A DNA stretch of 64,000 bases from Streptococcus sp. GTDB lineage: Bacteria; Bacillota; Bacilli; Lactobacillales; Streptococcaceae. The stretch is from NCBI GenBank assembly GCA_030528055.1, contig JAUMZQ010000010.1, positions 1 through 64,000 on the forward strand, in the 5' to 3' direction. Shown piece by piece: positions 17,925 through 26,107 of this stretch. The translations under genes were made by a program, and so were the position numbers. The notes beneath the pieces are model-generated. The model saw only the letters and a list, made by a program, of their open reading frames with translations, searched no databases and was not told the DNA's origin. Numbering within the stretch: position 1 is the first letter of the stretch; every line of letters starts with the position of its first letter.

Positions 17925-19815
17925 ATTTAGTTACTTTTGCTGCTTCAAATTCTAAATATCGCTTATCAATATGGTGAAAAATACCATCTGGTGCTTCGCC
18001 CATTACTTTAATCAATACATTATATTTTGCTCCTCTTCTTTGTAAAAGAAACAATTTTTCAGCTATGGGGCCAATGACCTTGTCTTGGATTAGACGCTCC
18101 AACGGACGCGCCCCATTTTCTACACTTGTTCCCTTGGAACAAAGAAAGTCGTAAAATTCTTTCTTATCTTCGTACTGCAAATAGACATTTTGTTCGGCGA
18201 GTCTGCCTTCCTCTTTCTTCCACGCTAAATCAACAATCAGCTCAATAATATCTGTTGTCAGCATATTGAAAACGATTTTATTTCCAAAACGGTTGATAAA
18301 CTCTGGACGAAAAGTTAAGCTCAACTCATCCACAATACGATTCATAAATCCCTCATAAGCTAAATCGCTCATTTCACCAAAATTTCCTTCATTTGAGTAG
18401 GTTTTTTTAATCTCATCTGCTCCTGAGTTGGTTGTTGCAATGACAATTGTATTTTTAAAATTAATTCTTCTTCCTGTACCTGTTGTTAAATGCCCCTCAT
18501 CCAGCACTTGCAAAAGAATATCATAAACATCCGGATGAGCTTTTTCCAACTCATCCAACAAAACAACAGAATAAGGATTATTTTTTACAGGCTCTGTTAA
18601 TAAGCCTTTAGAACCAACAATGTTTTTGCCGATTAATTTATCCTTATCTCCTTTAGATGAATACTCTGAACAATCAATCCGAATCATTGCTTCTGCATTA
18701 TCAAATAAGGTTTTTGCCAAAGCTTTGGCAAGCTCTGTCTTCCCAACACCTGTTGTCCCTAAGAACAAGAAACTACCCAATGGTTTATTTGGTTTTTGAA
18801 ATCCCTCTTTTGAAATATAGATGGTATTAGCAACTTGAGTAACCGCAAAGTCCTGCCCTTTAACATATTTCTTCAGCTCATCTGAAAAATTTAACAATCT
18901 TTCTGAATCATCTTTAAGAATAGTGGTCACTGGCACTTTTTTTGTTTTTTGAATCACTCTTGCAACATCTTCAATATCAACTACATTGCGACCTTCAAAA
19001 TAAGCTTGTGCTGTTGCATCATCTAATAAATCAATCGCCTTATCTGGTAAAAAACGTTCTGGTATGTAACGGATGGACAGTCTAACAGCTTGTTCTACGG
19101 CTTGATCGGTAATTTGAATATTTCTTTCTTTTTCAAAACGTTTACGGATATTCCCTAAAATAAAAACCGCTTGTTCTTCTGTTGGTTCTTCGACAGGAAT
19201 CATCTGCACCCGACGTTCAAGAGCTTTGTCTGTTTCAATAGAACTTTGATATTCTTCATAAGTTGTTGCGGAAATCATCTGGATTTCTCCACGCGCCAAA
19301 GGAGGCTTGATAACATTCCCCGCATCTAACATACTACCATCGCCACCAGCTCCAACAATGGTGTGAACCTCATCTATAAAGAGAATATTTTCTCCTTTTG
19401 TTAGTTTTAGTTCTTCGATAATATGCTTAAGCCTTGACACCATATCATCTCCATCTGATTTACTAGAAATACTGGAGAGTTCTAACGAACGAATCGTGAC
19501 ACCTTTAAATTCATCTGGGACACGCCCTTTTAATATTTCAACTACTAAACCATCAACAATGGCTGTTTTACCAGTTCCGGCTTCTCCAACTAAAATTGGT
19601 GAATTTTTTGTTTGGCGCAAAAGAGATACAATAACCTGTTCAACTTCCTTGTCTCTACCATAAACAGTAAAATAATCTATTTTTTTACGAATTTTTTCTG
19701 TTACATTTTCTGTATATTTATCTAAATAAGGAGTTAAACTTTCATCGTCTTTTGATGAGAATGACTCCACTTGCTTACTGAGAGTATTCTCATCTCTCTG
19801 TTTTACTTGTAACAT
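17923..19815 (-). CDS. Clp-type double AAA+ ATPase of the secretion island
   Basis: A 630-residue protein with two complete AAA+ modules. D1 has Walker A GEAGTGKTA (about 78) and Walker B ILFIDEVHT. D2 has Walker A GTTGVGKTE (about 353) and Walker B VVLLDELEKA. The N-terminal Clp repeat domain and the long ClpB middle coiled coil are both missing, and I see no IGF-type ClpP-docking loop. It is thus probably an unfoldase or remodelling motor independent of ClpP. Encoded between a small membrane protein and the pilin-like gene, it may supply mechanical work to the secretion machine (inference). Confidence 0.85.
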   Translation of the reverse strand: MLQVKQRDENTLSKQVESFSSKDDESLTPYLDKYTENVTEKIRKKIDYFTVYGRDKEVEQVIVSLLRQTKNSPILVGEAGTGKTAIVDGLVVEILKGRVPDEFKGVTIRSLELSSISSKSDGDDMVSRLKHIIEELKLTKGENILFIDEVHTIVGAGGDGSMLDAGNVIKPPLARGEIQMISATTYEEYQSSIETDKALERRVQMIPVEEPTEEQAVFILGNIRKRFEKERNIQITDQAVEQAVRLSIRYIPERFLPDKAIDLLDDATAQAYFEGRNVVDIEDVARVIQKTKKVPVTTILKDDSERLLNFSDELKKYVKGQDFAVTQVANTIYISKEGFQKPNKPLGSFLFLGTTGVGKTELAKALAKTLFDNAEAMIRIDCSEYSSKGDKDKLIGKNIVGSKGLLTEPVKNNPYSVVLLDELEKAHPDVYDILLQVLDEGHLTTGTGRRINFKNTIVIATTNSGADEIKKTYSNEGNFGEMSDLAYEGFMNRIVDELSLTFRPEFINRFGNKIVFNMLTTDIIELIVDLAWKKEEGRLAEQNVYLQYEDKKEFYDFLCSKGTSVENGARPLERLIQDKVIGPIAEKLFLLQRRGAKYNVLIKVMGEAPDGIFHHIDKRYLEFEAAKVTK

Positions 19816-19836
19816 TGAGATAAACTCCTTTTCTAT

Positions 19837-20175
19837 CTAGTTAGAATGTTTTCTGCTCATCCGATCAATAGAATGGTATTTTTTTCGACGACGAGTTAGA
19901 AAAATACGAATGGCATGTAGGTTGTTTTTCCCACCATTAAAAGGGAACATCAGATAAAGAGCAATGATAAAAGTCAGAATAACAAATGAAATATACTCTA
20001 CTACCTGATCTTTTGGAAAAACTTTCCCATTTCCTGTAAATTGCATGGCTAAAACCGGAGAGCCAAACACAAACAACAAGCTAAATAAACGAATCCCATA
20101 TAACTTAACAGAAGCAAATAAATCACGTGGAAAACCATACGGACGATTTTCATAATCATTTTCTTGTTCAGACAT
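19837..20175 (-). CDS. Small membrane protein, VirB3-like by position
   Basis: A 112-residue protein with two hydrophobic segments (about 26-46 and 61-80) and a basic C-terminal end (TRRRKKYHSIDRMSRKHSN). VirB3-like proteins have this size and topology, but no specific motif confirms it. It lies 21 bp upstream of the Clp-like gene and is co-transcribed with it. Confidence 0.5.
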   Translation of the reverse strand: MSEQENDYENRPYGFPRDLFASVKLYGIRLFSLLFVFGSPVLAMQFTGNGKVFPKDQVVEYISFVILTFIIALYLMFPFNGGKNNLHAIRIFLTRRRKKYHSIDRMSRKHSN

Positions 20176-20252
20176 CTCATCATTCCTTTCTTAAGATAAA
20201 ATCTAACTATTTTCCATTTTACCGTCGCTGACTACACTGTTCCTTATCAAGT

Positions 20253-20279
20253 AGAGAAAATAACGGTGGCTTTTCTCTT
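20253..20279. terminator. Hairpin between the coiled-coil gene and the small membrane gene
   Basis: AGAGAAAA-taacggtggc-TTTTCTCT forms an 8-bp stem, but there is little U-run. It may be an attenuator or processing site rather than a strong terminator. Confidence 0.4.
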
Positions 20280-20295
20280 ACCTATTCATGAGGCA

Positions 20296-21327
20296 TTAAA
20301 AATCCATCTCAATCGAGGTAATTGGGGCATTGAATTCATAGTCTCCATCATGCACCGATTGCATAGAACGTTCCAATGCATCCACAACATTTTGAAGAGA
20401 ATTGATGTTGTCTTTTGCTTGTTCAATTTTTAATTCTTTATTGCTTACATCTCCCTCAACTTGCTTTATCTTATCTTGATTTTCGATTAGATTGTTTCCG
20501 ACTAAATATTGGCTAGAACGTTCCAAATCAAGCAAAGTAGATTTGTCTTCTGCAATCGATTTTGTTAGATTTTCAATAGATTTATTTAATTTATTTATTT
20601 GTTTTACTTGAAATTCTTTCTCATCTTCAAAAGCATTGAGAGCAAAGCTTTCTCGTGATAAGTCTTTAAGATATGAATATTTTAGCTTGTCCCCTTGTGA
20701 AACAACCATAAATTGGACTTCTTTACTTTGATTTTCTGCTTTCTTTTCCTTAGGTTTTACTTGAACAGATTCAGATGAATCACTCAAAGCTGAATCGCCG
20801 TAATTTTCAATATCTACATCTAAATCTTGATTTACTGCTGTTTCATTAGTGATATTTAAAGCAATAGCTTCAAAATTTTTAGGAAGTTCTTTGATGATTA
20901 CTGCAATTTTATTGTCTGTCAACGGAATCACATCCATTTTTGTCTTCTCATCTTGATGCTTAGCGTATAAAACCCATGTTAAATTTTTAGCGTTTATCCC
21001 TTTTGTGATAGAAGAAGTATAATCAAATGTTTCAAATTCTAGCAATAAAATTCCATTCTTTTTTGAATACACTTGTTTAGTCATGACAATCTTTCCAGAA
21101 TCATTCTCAAAACTTTTAGTTGTTTCCAGTTGTTCTTCGGTATAAGTGATACGCTGGGGTGAAAAATAAGCATTCATTAGCAAAAAAAGCCAGACTGAAA
21201 TCAAAATTAAAAAAGTCAAAAATTTTCTTAAAATAGCTCTTCTCTTTAGAGTTTTGATGATTGGATTTCCTATGATATTCTTTTCAATAAATAAATCAAA
21301 AGCACTACTATTCGTTTTATTTTCCAT
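20296..21327 (-). CDS. Bitopic coiled-coil protein of the island, 343 residues
   Basis: A protein with a short cytosolic N-terminus, one membrane segment (about residues 36-56, LRKFLTFLILISVWLFLLMN) and a large outer domain ending in a coiled coil (about 235-325, heptad-like LNKLNKSIENLTKSIAEDK). The start chosen is the ATG at 21327, preceded by no strong ribosome site but downstream of a box promoter; the open frame runs 24 codons further without a plausible start. It could act like VirB10 or another channel component, but no family was recognised. Confidence 0.65.
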   Translation of the reverse strand: MENKTNSSAFDLFIEKNIIGNPIIKTLKRRAILRKFLTFLILISVWLFLLMNAYFSPQRITYTEEQLETTKSFENDSGKIVMTKQVYSKKNGILLLEFETFDYTSSITKGINAKNLTWVLYAKHQDEKTKMDVIPLTDNKIAVIIKELPKNFEAIALNITNETAVNQDLDVDIENYGDSALSDSSESVQVKPKEKKAENQSKEVQFMVVSQGDKLKYSYLKDLSRESFALNAFEDEKEFQVKQINKLNKSIENLTKSIAEDKSTLLDLERSSQYLVGNNLIENQDKIKQVEGDVSNKELKIEQAKDNINSLQNVVDALERSMQSVHDGDYEFNAPITSIEMDF

Positions 21328-21333
21328 GTCTGT

Positions 21334-21377
21334 ATTATAGCTCAAAAAAAAATAAAAAAAGTTTATGATAAAGAGAA
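21334..21377 (-). promoter_or_regulatory. Island box promoter 5 (drives 20296-21327 and beyond)
   Basis: TTTATCATAAA (TAT at 21370) is 31 nt upstream of a TATAAT -10 at 21339-21334; the spacer is almost entirely T-rich. No -35 hexamer was seen. It lies back to back with the rightward promoter of the antisense RNA at 21393. Confidence 0.7.
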
Positions 21378-21392
21378 AACGTTTTGGAAAAC

Positions 21393-21421
21393 TTGACAAA
21401 TTAAAAAAGAGGAGTTACAAT
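21393..21421 (+). promoter_or_regulatory. Sigma-70 promoter of the antitoxin RNA
   Basis: TTGACA (21393-21398), a 17-bp spacer and TACAAT (21416-21421) form a near-consensus promoter pointing right, toward the end of the convergent toxin gene. Confidence 0.85.
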
Positions 21422-21426
21422 AGAGA

Positions 21427-21495
21427 CTCCTAAGTAGGTTGTACGCACGTATAGCCAAACACCTCATCTATTCCCGTAGATGAGGTGTTTTTTTA
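21427..21495 (+). ncRNA. RNA II-like antisense antitoxin RNA of an Fst/par-type module
   Basis: A short transcript of about 65-70 nt is predicted between the promoter at 21393 and the terminator ending near 21495. It carries TAGGTTGTA (21435), GCAC, AGCC and CACCTC (21460). The same blocks occur in the same order at the toxin's translation start (21709-21733). Transcribed on the opposite strand, the RNA can therefore pair with the toxin mRNA across its ribosome site and start codon, and at the shared terminator. This is the organisation known for the par/fst type I family. Confidence 0.8.
21459..21495. terminator. Shared bidirectional terminator of the type I toxin-antitoxin module
   Basis: A 12-bp perfect stem, ACACCTCATCTA with TAGATGAGGTGT, is followed by seven T residues on the plus strand. 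It ends the antisense RNA and can also end the convergent toxin transcript. Confidence 0.85.
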
Positions 21496-21526
21496 TGTTT
21501 CTTGCTAATAGCAAGAATTAACAGGC

Positions 21527-21721
21527 TCAGTGCTTCTTGTGCTTCTTGCACTTCTTGCACTTCTTGTGCTTCTTGCAATGTTTGCAGCACTTGGAGTGCT
21601 TCTTGCACTTCTGCTTGCTCTGCTTCTTGTCAAAGTAGCTAGTATCTAGCCACTTACATACGCAGTGCACCACTACGGCGCTTACGGCAGAAAGAAGAAT
21701 TCCCAAGATAGGTTGTAGCAC
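21527..21721 (-). CDS. Fst-like type I membrane toxin with a Cys/His/Lys-rich tail
   Basis: A peptide of about 64 residues. The first 30 (LQPILGILLSAVSAVVVHC then CKWLDTSYF) match the Fst/Ldr-like plan of one membrane helix ending in a W-L-D motif and a charged tail. Fst toxins damage the membrane or nucleoid when unpaired with the antisense RNA. The start preferred is GTG at 21721, nine bases after AGGAGG; ATG at 21727 and GTG at 21730 are in frame but too near the ribosome site. Unusually, the tail is extended by about 30 residues rich in Cys, His and Lys (KCKKHSKCCKHCKKHKKCKK), with six cysteines. Confidence 0.8.
   Translation of the reverse strand: MLQPILGILLSAVSAVVVHCVCKWLDTSYFDKKQSKQKCKKHSKCCKHCKKHKKCKKCKKHKKH
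21529..21630 (-). repeat. Short tandem repeats encoding the toxin's KKHKK/CKK tail
   Basis: Variants of the nonamer TGCTTCTTG occur about ten times in succession on the plus strand. They are in phase with the toxin frame and encode its basic metal-ligand-rich tail. The tail probably expanded by slippage. Confidence 0.7.
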
Positions 21722-21733
21722 AGCCATCACCTC
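21709..21733. repeat. Toxin-start copy of the antisense target repeat
   Basis: Blocks TAGGTTGTA, GCAC, AGCC and CACCTC repeat those in the antisense RNA gene at 21435-21465. They cover the toxin's ribosome site and candidate start codons. Confidence 0.75.
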
Positions 21734-21763
21734 CTCTCAATAGATGTGACTCATGACCTGCTA

Positions 21764-21780
21764 CGTTCTTGAAGAGAACG
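21764..21780 (-). other. Stem-loop in the toxin mRNA leader
   Basis: CGTTCT-tgaag-AGAACG forms a hairpin about 30 nt upstream of the toxin ribosome site. Par-type toxins use 5' leader structures to delay translation; a similar role is inferred. A weak -10, TATGAT, lies at 21861-21856 and could start this transcript. Confidence 0.4.
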
Positions 21781-21861
21781 ATGACATCCCCTTCATTCCA
21801 ATAACAGGTAGAGTTATTAGAAGGTGATATGAAATATGACATAGTGGCACACTACATCATA

Positions 21862-22410
21862 TCTGTGGAAATAAAATCTCTAAGAAGAACTCAAAAGACT
21901 TTATCTCGATTCCAACAGAATATAATCTTTTCTACATCTTTCTCCTTCCTTTATTAGCAGATTGTCTAGTAGAAAAATTACAAACTTGTCTTATCACAAG
22001 CAAACAGTAGCCTTTCTTTATAGAACTCAACTGCCAATATAGTATTAATTTCTTTTATCAAAAAGAAATTATTGAAATAGAACGATGTATTTTTATTATT
22101 TTCCATCAGACAATAGAACAACATTTTACTTCATAACATAATTACACTAGCAACTATCCTATAAAATAGATATGAATAAAACAAGTAACCAACAAGGAAA
22201 TTTGTTTAAACATAAAAAATTGAAAAATAAAAACTCTCTAAGCAAAAACAAACACAGTAACAAAATAAAATAAACTATTTTAAAAAGTTAAAACCAAATG
22301 TTTCATTTCCATTCAAAAAGTTGAAAAATTTTCAAAAATATAAGCTGAATAAAATCAAGAATAAAATCTCATAGCTTCGTAGATTATTGCATATTCTTGT
22401 ATAATTCTCT
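21862..22410. other. AT-rich non-coding segment of the island
   Basis: About 550 bp with no ORF of note on either strand and very low GC. I see no gene, tRNA or repeat here. It separates the type I toxin-antitoxin module from the hairpin region. Confidence 0.6.
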
Positions 22411-22413
22411 GTG

Positions 22414-22485
22414 CTTTCTATTGGCTAAACCAACGAGAAAGTCAGTTAGTAAGAACTGAGAAGCCACAAGGCTTCCAACTAACTG
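22414..22485 (-). ncRNA. Candidate structured RNA or oriT-like hairpin pair
   Basis: Two adjacent inverted repeats are visible. IR1 (22414-22441) is CTTTCT..TTGG-loop-CCAA..AGAAAG. IR2 (22443-22485) has an outer CAGTTAGT/ACTAACTG stem and an inner GAAGCC-acaa-GGCTTC stem. A box promoter at 22513-22555 points into them from the right, and no ORF follows for about 780 bp. It may be a regulatory RNA made by the island regulon. Tandem inverted repeats in an AT-rich gap of a conjugation cluster would also suit an origin of transfer. Both are inference. Confidence 0.45.
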
Positions 22486-22512
22486 AAAAAAATAAATAAA
22501 AATAACATCTTC

Positions 22513-22557
22513 ATTGTAACAAATGATTTGATATTTTCTTTTTATCATAAATAGAAA
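22513..22557 (-). promoter_or_regulatory. Island box promoter 6 (no ORF downstream)
   Basis: TTTATGATAAA (TAT at 22549) is 31 nt upstream of a TACAAT -10 at 22518-22513. It points left into the hairpin region at 22485-22414. No -35 hexamer was seen. Confidence 0.65.
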
Positions 22558-22589
22558 ATATTGTTAATCTATCTTATTTTCACAAAAAA

Positions 22590-22632
22590 CCTCCCAAGTT
22601 AAACTTTAGTTGTCTGACTTAGGAGGTTTTTC
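22590..22632 (-). terminator. Terminator after the thioredoxin-like gene
   Basis: AAAACCTCC-caagtt...-GGAGGTTTT forms a 9-bp stem directly after the stop codon of the 22632-23396 gene. It closes the operon that begins at 27.8 kb. Confidence 0.75.
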
Positions 22633-23396
22633 TATTCATTTACTAGCTGTACCACTTGATTTAATGATCTTTCATTCAGGATAATTTTCTCATCTTCTTT
22701 ACTCGCTAAGCTATACACGCTAGAATGGTCCTGTTCCCAAACTATTACTGTAGAAACTTCTTCCACACCATAGTGTTTTGCATACAATTTAGCCTCTGGA
22801 GAAGAACCATCTATGAAAATCATCTTCGTATTGTCGTTCACTCGTTTTAACAATTCAGGTATGGCCAGTTGACATTTTCTGCAAGTCAGCTTATACAAAA
22901 CAACAACTTGCCTTTTTTTAGTCTCTGTTTTGGAAATCAATTCTTTCTCATTTCCTCTTGTCGGATGAAAAACTTGTTTGGATAGTTGAGACCCCTTTGG
23001 AATAAAAACTTCTTTCGTAAAGGTAACATTCCCTCCGAAAATAGATAGTATCACTCCAAATACAATTAGAGCTGTAAACAAACTAGCTAAAAGATAGACT
23101 GCTTCATTCATTATTCCTCTTTCTTGATAATTCTTATTAAAAATAAGAGGCAAGTGATCCCAACTTCTTCTAGACACCAAGTAATTATAAACAAAGGCTA
23201 AATAGATCGGAATAAAAATAATCGAAAGAAATGTATTCCAAACAATATGATGTCCAATATTAATCTGGTATACAAATAAAAACCAAGACAGTAGGCAAGT
23301 ACAGAGAAAACCAACCAAAACATACAAATCAGTTCTTTTCGTTAATAGCTGTTCATTATTTTTTTCCACTCTATTCTCCTTCAGTATTTCACTCAT
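22632..23396 (-). CDS. Membrane-bound thioredoxin-like protein of the island
   Basis: A 254-residue protein with about three membrane segments (22-40, 48-70 and about 95-120). A thioredoxin-fold domain at the C-terminus (from about 165) has the redox motif CRKC in VVLYKLTCRKCQ, and an apparent cis-Pro region is replaced by VSTVIVW. It may form or reduce disulfides in secretion-channel proteins at the membrane. It overlaps the coupling-protein gene by 8 bp, so the two are translationally coupled. Confidence 0.75.
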   Translation of the reverse strand: MSEILKENRVEKNNEQLLTKRTDLYVLVGFLCTCLLSWFLFVYQINIGHHIVWNTFLSIIFIPIYLAFVYNYLVSRRSWDHLPLIFNKNYQERGIMNEAVYLLASLFTALIVFGVILSIFGGNVTFTKEVFIPKGSQLSKQVFHPTRGNEKELISKTETKKRQVVVLYKLTCRKCQLAIPELLKRVNDNTKMIFIDGSSPEAKLYAKHYGVEEVSTVIVWEQDHSSVYSLASKEDEKIILNERSLNQVVQLVNE

Positions 23397-26100
23397 CCAT
23401 TAACGGATTATATTTTTTAGAGTTTTTCTTCATTGATGAAGAAGCGTCTATTGACTCCTCTGCAACGGCTACACGAGAAATTTCCTCCTCGGTTTTCACA
23501 TGTTTGGTTTCTTTTTTATTAGTTTTTTTAGAAATAGAAGGTTTTTTAGGAGATTTTGGTTTCTTAACATTCTCTTCTTCTAATCCTAAAATAAGGCGTT
23601 GCTCTTCTTTGGTAAATCGATCAAAAGGAATAACCCCTTCTAAATGGCGTTCAACATAGTAGCGTTCAACCTGTTCTCTCCAAGTTTCATAAGCCTTTTT
23701 ATCCTCTTCATTTTTTTCAATATTAAAAGGTGCTTGATAATGAGAATCTTTAAATATAGGCATATCAAAAGATGGTGTTGGTGTGACTTTAACCAACTCG
23801 CTTTCCTCATCTTCAATGACATGTACACCAGCAAATTGAAATTTCTCTAAGTGGAACAATTCAGAACTACTTGTAACATCCTCTTCTGAAATCTCTTCCC
23901 GATAAGAAGAAGCGTTGTTGTCATTTCCAGCCAACATATCTACATTGCCCTTATTCGCCATACGACTCAGTTTCTTTTCTGTTCCTGCCCTCTCAACAAT
24001 GGTCTCTGCCGACTTGTTGGAACTTCCTTGAAAAACAAAGATATTTCGATAAGAGTTTAATAATGCAGCCGTATCAGAAATGCCTAAAGTAGCTTCTACT
24101 TGTTCATAATTTTGGTACAGACCTAAAACCGCAGTATTGTATTTACGACACTGATTTAAGAAACGTTCCGTGTTAGCTGTTGTTACCCAACCATACTCGT
24201 CTTCAATGATTGAAAAAAATGGATCCTTTGTACTAGAATTTCGGCGCAAAACACCTTTTTGAACAATCAAATCTGTGATTTGTCCAATCATTCTTGAGCT
24301 ATCATCATCAACTGGCCCACGCGCAGTATTAACTAGAAGAAAGCCTCCTGTTTTGAGAAGCACATCAATGTCTTTTGTTGATTGAGAAAAAAATATTCTC
24401 CTAACTAGATCAGAAGAAGCCAGTTTACGAATTGTATTCTTCATCCCTTCAATATTAGCATCATGAGTAATATACTCTACATTCGTTTTAGGGTCTCTTT
24501 TATAAGCATCCGCAAAGTAATGATAAGTCGTATTGATAATTTTATTTTTAGATTCTGCATCTCTTTTTTTATTAAAAGCTTTGCGTAATTCTGGAGACAT
24601 GTGAGACTCAAAACGAGACGCGACCCCTCCATTACGAAGGTATTGTTTTCTTTCTTGTTTATAAAGTTCCTGATACGGCTCTTCATACAAACGCTGGAAT
24701 TCTCGCTCACTCGCATCCCGATACACTTTAAAAAGCTTCAATCTCTTAATCACCAAGGAAGGAATTTCCAGCAAATCATAAAATTCACTTAGAGTGGGAG
24801 AGCCTCCGTTTAAATTTTTATCCAAATAACTGTTTTCAATCCGTGCAGTTGACTTTAATAAAAATACTAAATTACGAACATAGGCTTGCTCAGCATTTTT
24901 AAAGAAAGTATTACCGTCGCCTCCTTCATCCGCAAAATTTCGTATCAAATCAGAGGTTAAGCCTGCAGCTATCGTCGTTTCTGCATCAAAAATATTGATA
25001 CTATCCGTATCTTCTTTTGTCGGGTCTACCAACCAAATCATTTCTTCTGGAAAACCTGTTCGTTGGATAATTTCAATCGTATCACGAATCAAGTCTCCTG
25101 ATGGTTCATTGACATAAAAACCATTGATTAGGTGTTCCCCTAGCCCGTCACTATACCATTTTTCATAACAGTTGCGCTTTGTTTCCAATAATTTTTGTTC
25201 ATCTGTCAAATGAAGTTGGGCTATCTTTTTGTCTTGCTCCGCAATAAATTGAGCGTATTGTTTTAAGTATGTCACAACATTTTGAGCGTCTTGAATAATA
25301 ACTGGTTTTGCAATCGCTACGGATTTCCCAGAGCCAATCGGCCCAAATCCAGCTGTATGTAATCGCCTAACATCTGTCTTTAAAATCACTTCATCTCCAA
25401 TATCTGAATTGATTCCTAGACGAATAAAGGCGTCTCCCTCTTTGTTCAAATCTGTAAATAAATGCGCAGTTTTTTTATGTTTAAAGAACCTTTTCTTCAA
25501 CCATAATTTCATCATATCATCATAAACAACAATCTCACTACTGTATGAATTATAAATCAAATAGATGAAAAGAAAAATTGGAGCTAATAATAACAAAGTA
25601 TTCCAAAACTGATTTCCCAATAAGGGAGACAAAGATTGGTAACTGAAATAACTTGTATTTTTATTTTTTAAAAATTCAACAGCTCCTACATACATTTTAT
25701 TGAGAATAGCAATCACAAAATTATTTAAAGTAAGAACAATAATCCCCACACTTGAGAGAATGGCTGAAAAAAACGAGAGATAAATATAATATTTTATTAT
25801 CCGAATGCGTTCATTTTCTTTTAAATCTAATTTTTTTTTGAATAACAAATAGCGCTGGCGACTCGTTAAATTTGTATGCCAAAAACCAGCATATAAAGAG
25901 AAGAAAACAGAAATAAAGAGAAAGATAAACAGAATAAAGTTTGCTTGTTTTCTCATGACTGATAGAAGAATAATACTCAAAAAACTAATGCTACCAAAAA
26001 GAAAACAAAGCCAGATGAGTCTTCTCAATATGAAAATAACATAGTCAACACTTCTATGTCCCTTAATAGAATAAGGTAATTTTGAAAGTAGAAAAATCAT
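23389..26100 (-). CDS. VirD4/TraG-type type IV coupling protein
   Basis: A 903-residue protein with four membrane segments in two N-terminal pairs (about 25-85 and 110-190), then a large cytosolic ATPase domain. Walker A is GPIGSGKS (about 257) and Walker B is FFSIIEDEYG (about 618). The tail is Lys/Glu-rich (KKPKSPKKPSISKK). Coupling proteins bring DNA or protein substrates to the channel and are the clearest sign that the island is a substrate-exporting machine. It lies 7 bp downstream of the 154-residue membrane protein gene. Confidence 0.9.
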   Translation of the reverse strand: MIFLLSKLPYSIKGHRSVDYVIFILRRLIWLCFLFGSISFLSIILLSVMRKQANFILFIFLFISVFFSLYAGFWHTNLTSRQRYLLFKKKLDLKENERIRIIKYYIYLSFFSAILSSVGIIVLTLNNFVIAILNKMYVGAVEFLKNKNTSYFSYQSLSPLLGNQFWNTLLLLAPIFLFIYLIYNSYSSEIVVYDDMMKLWLKKRFFKHKKTAHLFTDLNKEGDAFIRLGINSDIGDEVILKTDVRRLHTAGFGPIGSGKSVAIAKPVIIQDAQNVVTYLKQYAQFIAEQDKKIAQLHLTDEQKLLETKRNCYEKWYSDGLGEHLINGFYVNEPSGDLIRDTIEIIQRTGFPEEMIWLVDPTKEDTDSINIFDAETTIAAGLTSDLIRNFADEGGDGNTFFKNAEQAYVRNLVFLLKSTARIENSYLDKNLNGGSPTLSEFYDLLEIPSLVIKRLKLFKVYRDASEREFQRLYEEPYQELYKQERKQYLRNGGVASRFESHMSPELRKAFNKKRDAESKNKIINTTYHYFADAYKRDPKTNVEYITHDANIEGMKNTIRKLASSDLVRRIFFSQSTKDIDVLLKTGGFLLVNTARGPVDDDSSRMIGQITDLIVQKGVLRRNSSTKDPFFSIIEDEYGWVTTANTERFLNQCRKYNTAVLGLYQNYEQVEATLGISDTAALLNSYRNIFVFQGSSNKSAETIVERAGTEKKLSRMANKGNVDMLAGNDNNASSYREEISEEDVTSSSELFHLEKFQFAGVHVIEDEESELVKVTPTPSFDMPIFKDSHYQAPFNIEKNEEDKKAYETWREQVERYYVERHLEGVIPFDRFTKEEQRLILGLEEENVKKPKSPKKPSISKKTNKKETKHVKTEEEISRVAVAEESIDASSSMKKNSKKYNPLMDE

Positions 26101-26107
26101 ATTGTCC

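Noticed and set aside
21654..21842. 62-codon open frame on the minus strand overlapping the Fst-like toxin leader
   Set aside because: No ribosome site, unusual composition, and it overlaps the toxin start and antisense target repeats; better explained as the toxin mRNA leader.
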